A program made the position numbers and the translations under genes. DNA of 45,804 bases from a virus: the IMG/VR virus record IMGVR_UViG_3300041955_000279, positions 1-45,804 of that record; one strand, given 5' to 3'. The notes under the pieces are model-generated. The model made no database searches, was not told the DNA's origin, and was given only the letters and a program-made list of their open reading frames with translations. Positions within the stretch are counted from its first letter, which is position 1. Every line of letters starts with the position of its first letter. Below, one piece after another: positions 1 to 6,541 of the stretch.

Positions 1-1
1 C

Positions 2-217
2 TGCTGGGGCTGCTCGGGCTGCTCGGACTGCTCGGACTGCTCGGGCTGCTCGGGCTGCTCGGACTGCTCGGACTGCTCGTACTGCTCGGGCTGCTCGGGC
101 TGCTCGGGCTGCTCGGACTGCTCGGACTGCTCGCGCTGCTCGGGCTGCTCGGACTGCTCGCGCTGCTCGGACTGCTCGGGCTGCTCGCGCTGCTCGCGCT
201 GCTCGGGCTGCTCGGAC
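2..217 (+). repeat. 9-bp tandem array, 24 units (left end)
   Basis: Twenty-four consecutive 9-bp units of the form TGCTCGNNC run without a gap. Read in frame they encode Cys-Ser-x, where x is Asp (GAC), Gly (GGC), Arg (CGC) or Tyr (TAC); the first unit is Cys-Trp-Gly. Only the first two bases of the third codon vary. The array is in frame with the coding sequence that follows it and matches in kind, but not in unit order, the array at the right end of the window. Confidence 0.97.
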
Positions 218-553
218 TTAGAGAACGCAGCGCCGGTGCCCGCAAATCGCGTTATTACGCGTCCCGCAATCCCGGCGATCGCTGCTATTCACCAGAAGGT
301 GTTCGAAGCGGTGTCGCACCCAGACGCTCTCGACATGAGCACCTGGCACAAATGCTCGACCACGCACTGCCGCGCCGGATGGGTCGTGAGCCTAGCAGGC
401 GAAGAAGGCAAAAAGCTGGAGGCGTTTCACAACACGCTTCTGGCCGCGCAACTGATCTACCGCGAGAGCGGATACAAGATCAATCCGGGCCGTTTCTTCG
501 ATTCGAACGAAGATGCAATGGCCGACATGAAGCGGCTGGCGGAGGAGTCGTGA
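2..553 (+). CDS. Cys-Ser-x repeat protein, C-terminal part (5'-partial)
   Basis: An open frame enters from the window edge, reads 24 Cys-Ser-x tripeptides, then a short linker (LENAAPVPAN) and a C-terminal domain of about 105 residues with the motif STWHKC..THCRAGWVV and the tail NEDAMADMKRLAEES. I have the impression that similar small domains occur at the ends of phage repeat proteins, but I cannot assign a function. The periodic cysteines could form a solenoid, bind metal or cross-link. A GTG at 236 could start a separate 105-residue protein, but the frame is open back through the repeats, so I prefer the long reading. The N-terminal part is probably the gene beginning at 45338: joining the window ends preserves the frame. 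The stop overlaps the next start (GTGA). Confidence 0.75.
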   Translation, partial: CWGCSGCSDCSDCSGCSGCSDCSDCSYCSGCSGCSGCSDCSDCSRCSGCSDCSRCSDCSGCSRCSRCSGCSDLENAAPVPANRVITRPAIPAIAAIHQKVFEAVSHPDALDMSTWHKCSTTHCRAGWVVSLAGEEGKKLEAFHNTLLAAQLIYRESGYKINPGRFFDSNEDAMADMKRLAEES

Positions 554-936
554 TCCACAAGGGCACGCACGTTCTAGTCGTAGAGGGACCGCACGCAAGT
601 GCAAGCGGGACAGTCGTAGCAATCCGCCGGGAATGGCACGCGGGATCCGCGACGCAGATCAAGATGGCAGAGATCGAGAAGCCCAGCGGAGAGAGGTTTA
701 AGGCTCGCGTCTCGCATATTCGGCCGGAGACCGTTCTGGTGGAGGCGGAGGAGGCCAAGCGACCGGCAGAGACCAAGAGCAGCAGCAGGGAAGTAGCGAT
801 CGAGGACGCGCTGCACGCGATCGGCGAGATTGTCTTAAAGGGGACGCAGCCAGGCGCCGGATTCGTGTTCTACGCGCACGAAGTGCGAGACGTGCTAAAG
901 GGCCTGGCCTCGCGAAAGTGGAGTGATTCCCAATGA
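550..936 (+). CDS. Hypothetical protein with KOW/SH3-like N-terminus
   Basis: I chose the GTG at 550: it overlaps the upstream stop as GTGA and has GGAGGAG just before it. A longer frame from 352 lies inside the preceding gene and looks like shadow sequence. The 128-residue product begins with a segment (GTHVLVVEGPHASASGTVV) resembling KOW/SH3-like beta barrels that bind nucleic acid or ribosomes, then a helical C-terminal half rich in Glu and Lys. It is translationally coupled on both sides. No function is assigned; the fold suggestion is by eye only. Confidence 0.7.
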   Translation: MIHKGTHVLVVEGPHASASGTVVAIRREWHAGSATQIKMAEIEKPSGERFKARVSHIRPETVLVEAEEAKRPAETKSSSREVAIEDALHAIGEIVLKGTQPGAGFVFYAHEVRDVLKGLASRKWSDSQ

Positions 937-1559
937 GCGAACGATGCACTTGCAAGATGGTAGGAGATACGTGGGATGTTGATGCTCAATCCAAGGAAAC
1001 TTGTTCACTTCACGGCCCTAAATTCACCGCCGAGCAGTTAGCCGTGGCCTACGGGGAAGCGATTGAGATGTGCGCGAAGGCTGCTATCGGCGCTCCTGTG
1101 AGCGGATTCGTCAACGACTACCGCCAAGGAAGATTGGATGCTGCTTCGGATGTGCGCGATTTACTAAAAGCCCGCCCCGACATGGCCAAACTGATCGAGC
1201 AACACGACGCGAAACTGCTGGAGGATCATGCCGCGCAAGAGTTCTCGGCGGGCATTGACACTGCAATTATTGAACTGGAGTGCGCAGAAAATGGCGTACA
1301 TCCCCTGCAAGAGCATCCGCGACTGGACGTGTTCCGGGCGAAGCTGGCCAAACTGATCGAGGCGCGGGAGGCGGCTGTCCGACTCGAAGGCGCACTTGCT
1401 AACCATGAAGAGGAGTGTGGTCTGTGTCACTGTGTTAGCCAAGAAACTCATCAACGCATGGGGCCATGTAAGCGGGCTAGAAAGCTGCGTGCAGAGCTGG
1501 ATGCGATGGCCGAGGCCGCCCGCAAGTCTGTAGCGCATCCCACCGATTCCGAGAAGTAG
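933..1559 (+). CDS. Hypothetical protein with Cys-rich segment
   Basis: A 208-residue product starts at an ATG overlapping the previous stop (ATGA). It is mostly helical and acidic. Cys-Thr-Cys lies near the N-terminus (residues 4-6) and a CGLCHC cluster near residue 162 is followed by a further Cys, which could bind zinc. I do not recognise the family. It continues the coupled cluster that begins with the Cys-Ser-x repeat protein. Confidence 0.75.
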   Translation: MSERCTCKMVGDTWDVDAQSKETCSLHGPKFTAEQLAVAYGEAIEMCAKAAIGAPVSGFVNDYRQGRLDAASDVRDLLKARPDMAKLIEQHDAKLLEDHAAQEFSAGIDTAIIELECAENGVHPLQEHPRLDVFRAKLAKLIEAREAAVRLEGALANHEEECGLCHCVSQETHQRMGPCKRARKLRAELDAMAEAARKSVAHPTDSEK

Positions 1560-1570
1560 AGAGCGAGGTG

Positions 1571-1756
1571 ATGCCACTTGATAAAAAAGCACCTGAGCCG
1601 AGCGATAGCATTGGTATCTTCAACATTGATACTCCATATGAAGTGCCCGGTCACTACGAGTGCAAAAACAAGGCTGTTCTTACTACGCACCGTAGCGACG
1701 GCGGTACTGACTTTTCCTGTGTTGATGTTGCCAAACCTAGCATCGGCCCAGAATAA
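1571..1756 (+). CDS. Small hypothetical protein
   Basis: A 61-residue soluble-looking protein starts at ATG 1571 behind GAGCGAGG. It has two Cys residues and no recognisable domain. A competing overlapping frame (1578-1778, TTG start) reads like a hydrophobic signal sequence ending right after its cleavage site, which makes it a less likely gene. Weak call. Confidence 0.4.
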   Translation: MPLDKKAPEPSDSIGIFNIDTPYEVPGHYECKNKAVLTTHRSDGGTDFSCVDVAKPSIGPE

Positions 1757-1816
1757 CGAGGCTCGCAAACGCCCCTAGCGAGAGCCGTGTGATAAAATGG
1801 GGCGTGAGGAGAAGAT

Positions 1817-2131
1817 ATGCCAGGATGGGCGGCGTGGAAATTAAGGCACCCAGACCGCTATAAACAATCAAACAGAAAAGTAAATGCGCGGCTGTACACC
1901 AAAAAGCGTCGTTTTATTTGGGAATATCTTCTCCAACATCCTTGCATTGATTGTGGGGAAAAAGATCCAATCGTTTTAGAATTTGACCATGTGCGCGGGG
2001 CCAAAAGCACCATTGCCCTGTGCAGCAATGAGGAAACTGCGATCACCGCATCGCGAGGACTCAATGAGGGGGAAGAATGGAAGACGAGAAAGCAGTACGT
2101 GCCTTGCTCTATCGAGCGATCAGAGAGCTAG
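1817..2131 (+). pseudogene. Truncated HNH endonuclease-like protein
   Basis: The 104-residue product starts behind GAGGAGAAG. Its N-terminal two thirds match a common phage HNH family: a basic helix, then HPCIDCGEKDPIVLEFDHVRG, giving the first Cys pair and the catalytic Asp-His. The family normally continues to a second Cys-x-x-Cys-His block, which is missing. After GAKST the sequence departs into unrelated residues and ends at TAG. It therefore looks like a nuclease remnant whose 3' part was replaced. It is A+T-richer than its neighbours, as is common for mobile nucleases. A short functional variant is not excluded. Confidence 0.6.
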
Positions 2132-2250
2132 ATTATGTTCAATCCGCCGAAGATCATAGCCAATGTGCGAGCGCTGAAGGAAGGCAGATTGTGAAAGAGG
2201 GCATGGAGCTCCTGAACGTCAAAGACTTGGCGAAGGAGAAGATTGACTAA
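2077..2250 (+). CDS. Small hypothetical acidic helical protein
   Basis: A 57-residue frame starts at ATG 2077, preceded by the strong ribosome site GAGGGGGAAG, and ends at TAA 2248-2250. The product begins MEDEKAVRALLYRAIRELDY and looks like a helical, charged small phage protein. It overlaps the 3' end of the HNH remnant in another frame, and its own end overlaps the sigma-factor gene (opposite strand) by about 32 bp. No family recognised. Confidence 0.55.
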   Translation: MEDEKAVRALLYRAIRELDYVQSAEDHSQCASAEGRQIVKEGMELLNVKDLAKEKID

Positions 2251-2821
2251 TCCCCAAAGCTCTCTGCATTCGTTTGATCCCGCTGGCATGTTTGCGCTTC
2301 ACCCAGGATTGATGCCGGCCGAGTTTCTTGGAGATGTGAAACTCGCAGATGTCTTTGTTGCCCTCAAGCCCATAAACGAGCGAGATCACGGCGCGTTCCG
2401 AGGAAGTCAGGGAAGATATTTGCCGGGTCACAAGGCCAACTTCGACATGCGCCAGATCACAGGGACCAGAGATTGGTTCTGGAAACTCCGTGCATTCTGT
2501 TTTCTCCGCCCGCATTAAACCCACAGGCATTTCAGCTTCACAGCGGAGACTTTTGCGCAGAATGTCCCGCATCTTATGTTTGAGAATCAACGAAATCCCC
2601 TTGTAATTGCGATAACAGGCAGGCGCTTGAAACAGCTCCAGTAGCGTGGATTGCGAAAGGTCTTCGGTCTGTTCGTGGGTCAGGTGAAACTGGCGAGCCT
2701 TGCGCTGGACAACGTATTTCACTAAATACTGAAAATCCTGAAACATCTTCTCGTTGCTGGCCTTGAGCGCCGCGCCCTGCAACCGAGGAAGAATCCTATC
2801 GCTGCGTGGAACTTTCGGCAT
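2219..2821 (-). CDS. Phage-encoded RNA polymerase sigma factor (sigma-70 family)
   Basis: The 200-residue protein has the two-domain layout of small group 3/4 sigma factors. A region-2-like helical segment (residues about 28-95) holds the expected TEDLSQSTLLELF motif, the equivalent of the DLxQExFL pattern that contacts core polymerase. A region-4-like helix-turn-helix (about 133-190) contains LTSSERAVISLVYGLEG and LGRHQSWVKRKHASGIKRM. In sigma factors region 2 binds the -10 element and region 4 the -35 element. It should redirect host polymerase to phage promoters. It is divergent from the epimerase gene, and a copy of the recurrent 12-mer lies 8 bp outside its start codon, which makes that element the natural candidate target (inference). 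Confidence 0.82.
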   Translation of the reverse strand: MPKVPRSDRILPRLQGAALKASNEKMFQDFQYLVKYVVQRKARQFHLTHEQTEDLSQSTLLELFQAPACYRNYKGISLILKHKMRDILRKSLRCEAEMPVGLMRAEKTECTEFPEPISGPCDLAHVEVGLVTRQISSLTSSERAVISLVYGLEGNKDICEFHISKKLGRHQSWVKRKHASGIKRMQRALGISQSSPSPSL

Positions 2822-2828
2822 GTTCCTC

Positions 2829-2840
2829 CGTTCTATTCCA
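2829..2840 (+). promoter_or_regulatory. Recurrent 12-mer CGTTCTATTCCA (epimerase)
   Basis: Exact copy of the 12-mer in the 42-bp gap between the divergent sigma-factor and epimerase genes, oriented toward the epimerase. A GTG follows immediately and opens an 8-codon frame whose TGA overlaps the epimerase ATG (ATGA), so a leader peptide coupled to the epimerase is possible. Confidence 0.6.
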
Positions 2841-2863
2841 GTGGGAGAATACCAAAACCTGCG

Positions 2864-3733
2864 ATGAAAGTGCTAGTGACAGGTGGCGCCGGTTTCCTTG
2901 GGAGGCACGTAGTCGCCAGGTTGCGAGCCAATCCCAAGATCGAGCAAGTGATTGTGGCCGATAACTTGGATCCACTCTGCGGAGGAAATCCAGTTGGGCT
3001 AGAGATCGAACTTTGCGATGTGCGCAAGGAATCTGATGTTGAAGACCTGATGCGCAACGCCGACGCGGTAATCCATCTGGCCGCTTATGGTCGCAATCTG
3101 ACTTGTCAGGATCGCGCACAGCAAGCCTGGGCCGTGAATGTCGGCGGCACCATGAATATCTTGGAAGTGGCGGCGAGGCAGCGCAAGCGTGTGGTAGTCT
3201 GCTCGAGCAATATCGTGCTGTCGGATCAGTGGACCGTCTATAAAGTCACGAAGAAAGCGTGCGAAGGATTGGTCAAGAGTCACGCCGAAGTAGGCTTGTT
3301 GGTCATGGCGCTGCGACCCTCGAACATCTACGGCGCCGGCCAGTCCAAGACCGAATACCAGCTCTGTGCATTCGCTGGCCTCGACAAGAGCTACGCCGAA
3401 AAAGGAAAGTTCTTCATTAGCGGCGATGGTACGCAGTCTCGGGACTGGGTTCATGCCGCCGATGTCGCGCGCGCCTTCGAGCTTGCTCTGTTCTCTGACG
3501 TTCGCGGCCGCACGCTTGACGTTTGCACCGGCAAGCTGACTTCGATGAACGACATCGCCAAGATGCTAGGCGTCCCGGTGGAATATACCGCGGCGCGGCC
3601 TGGCGATGCCAAAGAGCTGGTGAGCGATCCATATCCCGCCGAGCAATTGCTGGGCTTCAAAGCTGAACTCGATCTCGAAGACCATATCCGCGATGCATTT
3701 CCGAGTCTTCCATGCCTAACCCAATCATCCTGA
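2864..3733 (+). CDS. NAD-dependent epimerase/dehydratase (extended SDR)
   Basis: The 289-residue protein is an extended short-chain dehydrogenase/reductase of the sugar-nucleotide epimerase type. The NAD-binding TGGAGFLG lies at residues 7-14, an acidic residue ends the second strand (ADNLD), the active-site Ser is in VVCSSNIVLS, and the catalytic Tyr-x-x-x-Lys is YKVTK. RPSNIYGAGQ is the usual substrate-binding segment. It is slightly shorter than the usual 310-340 residues. It overlaps the glycosyltransferase gene by 22 bp, so the pair probably makes and transfers a modified sugar onto the virion, the phage DNA or the host surface. The substrate cannot be read from sequence. Confidence 0.88.
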   Translation: MKVLVTGGAGFLGRHVVARLRANPKIEQVIVADNLDPLCGGNPVGLEIELCDVRKESDVEDLMRNADAVIHLAAYGRNLTCQDRAQQAWAVNVGGTMNILEVAARQRKRVVVCSSNIVLSDQWTVYKVTKKACEGLVKSHAEVGLLVMALRPSNIYGAGQSKTEYQLCAFAGLDKSYAEKGKFFISGDGTQSRDWVHAADVARAFELALFSDVRGRTLDVCTGKLTSMNDIAKMLGVPVEYTAARPGDAKELVSDPYPAEQLLGFKAELDLEDHIRDAFPSLPCLTQSS

Positions 3734-5124
3734 TCGGAACGTGCAATCGCGAACGCCTAGCTCCTGCGGTCAAGAACATCCGCGAGACGTGGCTCAAAGA
3801 TTGTGCAATCCCGCACAAGTTCTTCTATGGCCGACTTCCGCAGGGCATGATCGCAATTCCTATGGGTTTCGATGATGAGCTTTACGTCGATGCGCCAGAT
3901 GGTCTTTGGGATGAACTAACCCAAAAGACCCGCGCTGCATTCCAATGGGTTCGAGACAAGGGCTATTCGCACATCTTCAAATGTGACGTCGATACCCTGA
4001 TCCACATGGCGCGGCTGCTCAACAGCGGCTATGAGAAACATGATTACTTTGGCTCAACGCTTGATGTGCCCACAGGATTCCCATTTTGTCACGGCGGCCC
4101 AGGCTACTGGCTCAGCGCAAAAGCTGTGGAGATTCTGGCGGACGCTCCGTTTCCAGCATGGCCGAACATCGAAGACACACTTCAGGATCAGTGGGTCGGC
4201 CGCACGCTGTTCAACGCCGGCATCAAGCCGGTCCACGATGCACGCTTCTCGATGGGCTGGAGCTATGGCCGCAGAGAACCGCAGATCCTCACGACCAATG
4301 ACGTGATATCGTGTCACTTGTCCAAGGGTACGGGAGTCTATGATCCACAGTGGATGCTCGACGCCTACGCCAAAATGCGCGAGGTTCCGCGAGTGACCAC
4401 TTCGAGTTTCAAGCTGCAGTATCCGTGGATCAAGGAGCAAGGTCAGCGCGTGGAAATCGTGCCGAACGATCATCCGACTTCCAAGGTGTTGATCGCGTGC
4501 AATTCATGCTGGAAAGATGTAGCCAACGGCAGCAACGCCGCGATCCGCGATACCTGGGGCGCATCGATGCCCAAGGATTGGGACTTGCGATTCTTTGTTG
4601 GCGATCGCAACTTCTCTGCGGAAGAACAGAAGCGATTGTTTACGCCTGAGTTTATCGGTTCGCCCGGCAGTCTTGGCTCAATGAATATCGAGACGGCCAA
4701 GGAGCCAAAAATTGGCGATCCGTGGTCACTCTGCGATGATGAAGTGATGCTGCATGATTGCCCTGACGGATATTTGGGACTGCCGTGGAAAACAGTCAAG
4801 AGTTTGGAATGGGCGCTGGAGCTTGGCTATGACTACATTTTTCGAATCTTCACGGACACGTACGTTTTCGTGGATCGTTTGTATCGCTCTGGCTTTGAGG
4901 CTTATGATGCCCTCGGCGTGGTTCTTTTCGATTGCCCGCCCTGTCCGGCTCATCCTGATAGCCATCATTTTTGTCCTCTTGGTGGAGATGGGTATTGGAC
5001 TTCTCGTAAGGCGGCTGAAGCAGTGATTTATTACACTGACGAAGAGCTGGCAAATATGACTAAGGAGGAAAACACAGTGCCGAAAAAGCGCGTGCTAATA
5101 CCACGCCCTATTCGGCACTGGTGA
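3712..5124 (+). CDS. Tandem GT31-like glycosyltransferase, part before in-frame UGA
   Basis: This frame encodes two repeats of a GT31-type (beta-1,3-glycosyltransferase/Fringe-like) domain. Repeat 1 (residues about 1-240) has NIRETWL, the metal-binding acidic motif CDVDTL, GGPGYWLS and EDTLQDQWVG. Repeat 2 (from about 258) has AAIRDTWG, the corresponding acidic motif FTDTYVF, and GGDGYWTS. The frame stops at UGA 5122-5124 before the second domain's EDxxVG block, yet that block follows at once in the same frame (next entry). Full length would be 573 residues. These enzymes transfer sugars from nucleotide sugars, matching the upstream epimerase. Either the second domain is truncated or the stop is read through. 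GT31 domains are mainly known from eukaryotes. Confidence 0.82.
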   Translation: MPNPIILIGTCNRERLAPAVKNIRETWLKDCAIPHKFFYGRLPQGMIAIPMGFDDELYVDAPDGLWDELTQKTRAAFQWVRDKGYSHIFKCDVDTLIHMARLLNSGYEKHDYFGSTLDVPTGFPFCHGGPGYWLSAKAVEILADAPFPAWPNIEDTLQDQWVGRTLFNAGIKPVHDARFSMGWSYGRREPQILTTNDVISCHLSKGTGVYDPQWMLDAYAKMREVPRVTTSSFKLQYPWIKEQGQRVEIVPNDHPTSKVLIACNSCWKDVANGSNAAIRDTWGASMPKDWDLRFFVGDRNFSAEEQKRLFTPEFIGSPGSLGSMNIETAKEPKIGDPWSLCDDEVMLHDCPDGYLGLPWKTVKSLEWALELGYDYIFRIFTDTYVFVDRLYRSGFEAYDALGVVLFDCPPCPAHPDSHHFCPLGGDGYWTSRKAAEAVIYYTDEELANMTKEENTVPKKRVLIPRPIRHW

Positions 5125-5433
5125 CAATGCGGGGAAGATACTCATGTCGGATTTGCTTTATCTGAGGCTGGAATCGTTTGCCCGCGAGACACCAAGTTTC
5201 GCTATGTGCAAGCCACCGACGCAATCCGCAATCGCCAGGCACTCACGATTCATCTCAACAGCCGATATTCCAAGTGGGATCCACAGATCATGCGGCAGAC
5301 GCACGCGGAGCAAATTGCAGCACGCGACAGATTTCCCAAGTTCGATGGCACTTGCAAGAAATGTCATGGGCGCAAAATGCGGGTTCATCCGATGGGGCCG
5401 CGCTGCGCTACTTGCGGAACGCTGGTGGGTTAG
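5125..5433 (+). pseudogene. In-frame continuation of the GT31-like gene after UGA, with zinc ribbon
   Basis: The frame stays open for 102 codons after the stop. It starts with QCGEDTHVGFALSEAGI, the EDxxVG motif missing from the second domain. It then gives LTIHLNSRYSKWDPQIM, clearly parallel to SCHLSKGTGVYDPQWM in the first domain. It ends in a CKKC...CATC zinc ribbon. No ribosome site or start lies near the junction, although a short product from ATG 5206 is conceivable. So the gene is either recently broken by one point mutation, or UGA is decoded at some frequency. Confidence 0.7.
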
Positions 5434-5450
5434 CAGCGTAGGATAGCACC

Positions 5451-5840
5451 GTGGGAACGAATACTACTGGATTGATGCCTTCGTGGCAAAAGGGACAAAG
5501 CGGAAATCCCAAAGGCTCCAGCGAAGCAGCGCGCTTCCGTGCAGCTCTTAAGAAAACTTTGTTGTCGAAGAAACAGGCGACGGACAAAGACCCACAACTG
5601 AATCGCTTGATTCAACGCGCTTACGATGTCGCTATGAAGGGCCGAATCGACATGATCGAGTTCCTGAAGTTCGTCAGCGTCATCATGGATGGCGAGGCTT
5701 TGCCGGCAGCTCTGACCGCAACCAAGGAATCCCGCGTCTATCTCGTAGGCGGCGAAGTGACCAAGAACGAAGAAATCCAAAGCGTGTCGCAAACCGTGCG
5801 ACTGGAGACTGGCGATGGCGGAACTGATAACCAATCCTGA
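5451..5840 (+). CDS. DUF5681-like protein, possible small terminase subunit
   Basis: The 129-residue protein starts at GTG 5451. Near its N-terminus is WQKGQSGNPKGSS, the hallmark of the DUF5681 family (GQSGNPxGR), often found near phage terminase genes. A helical region follows (AARFRAALKKTLL, LNRLIQRAYDVAMKGRIDMIEFLKF). Its place just upstream of the large terminase supports a DNA-recognition role in packaging, but this is inference from position. Its 3' end overlaps the next gene by 26 bp. Confidence 0.65.
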   Translation: MGTNTTGLMPSWQKGQSGNPKGSSEAARFRAALKKTLLSKKQATDKDPQLNRLIQRAYDVAMKGRIDMIEFLKFVSVIMDGEALPAALTATKESRVYLVGGEVTKNEEIQSVSQTVRLETGDGGTDNQS

Positions 5841-6144
5841 GGAAGCCAAGGCCCTCGAGGTTGATCTGGATTCAACTTGCACCAAGCGCGAGATGGCCAC
5901 GTTCATTCAGAACTATTTTCAGCACAACGTTCGTCCGCTGATGCAAATGGCCAATCAGACGGCGTTCGTGGTCAACGAGCTCATGGATTTTCTCTCGCAG
6001 CGCGGCCTTGGCAATTCCAATCATGGGCGCTACTTCATGAGCACCGCCGAATGGAATGAGTTTCTGCTGATGCGTAAGAAGGCTCATGAATCTGCGGCGG
6101 AACTAAAAAAGAAAACGGAAGAGATCGAGAAGCGGATCAATTGA
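5815..6144 (+). CDS. Hypothetical helical protein
   Basis: A 109-residue protein overlapping the preceding gene. It is almost entirely helical and ends in a charged coiled-coil-like stretch (AHESAAELKKKTEEIEKRIN). No catalytic motif. Its place between the putative small terminase and the large terminase suggests a packaging or head accessory role, unproven. Confidence 0.65.
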   Translation: MAELITNPEEAKALEVDLDSTCTKREMATFIQNYFQHNVRPLMQMANQTAFVVNELMDFLSQRGLGNSNHGRYFMSTAEWNEFLLMRKKAHESAAELKKKTEEIEKRIN

Positions 6145-6166
6145 CACTATCTTAAAGGAGAAAATA

Positions 6167-6541
6167 ATGAACATAGAAAATATCGCCCGTATCGCCCATG
6201 AAACGAATCGAGTATATTGTCAGGCTATCGGAGATGATAGTCAGCCAGTCTGGGACTCAGCCCCCGAATGGCAAAAAGCCTCAGCAATAAAGGGAGTACA
6301 GTTTCACCTTGCAAATCATAGGAAGGGTATAACTCCATCTCCATCTGCATCTCATGATTCTTGGCTAGCCGAAAAGAAGGCAGATGGATGGAAATATGGA
6401 AAAGTCAAAGATCCCGCACAGAAAACCCACCCATGTTTTGTGCCATATGAGAAATTGCCGCTTGAACAGAGAATGAAAGATTATCTATTCGGATCAATCG
6501 TAGAGGCATTCTGGAAAGCTCAAAGCATAAAACGTGATTGA
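6167..6541 (+). CDS. RyR-domain protein
   Basis: The 124-residue protein has a strong ribosome site (AAAGGAG). It matches the RyR domain (named after ryanodine receptors, also common in phages and bacteria): an N-terminal IARIAHETNRVYCQAIGDDSQPVW, then WLAEKKADGWKYGKVKD and HPCFVPYEKLPLEQRMKDYLF, the characteristic core. The biochemical role in phages is unknown. It is visibly A+T-richer than the flanking terminase genes and sits between them like an inserted extra gene. Its stop overlaps the terminase start by 4 bp. Confidence 0.85.
   Translation: MNIENIARIAHETNRVYCQAIGDDSQPVWDSAPEWQKASAIKGVQFHLANHRKGITPSPSASHDSWLAEKKADGWKYGKVKDPAQKTHPCFVPYEKLPLEQRMKDYLFGSIVEAFWKAQSIKRD

Noticed and set aside
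1-217. CRISPR array
   Set aside because: The repeats are 9 bp with no spacers, they read through as protein, and no cas genes are present.
2-553. Diversity-generating retroelement acting on the variable third residue
   Set aside because: There is no reverse transcriptase and no template repeat in the window; slippage of a coding repeat explains the variation.
1578-1778. Small protein with a signal peptide
   Set aside because: It has a weak TTG start and ends right after the apparent cleavage site. The overlapping frame from ATG 1571 has a better ribosome site and a more natural protein.
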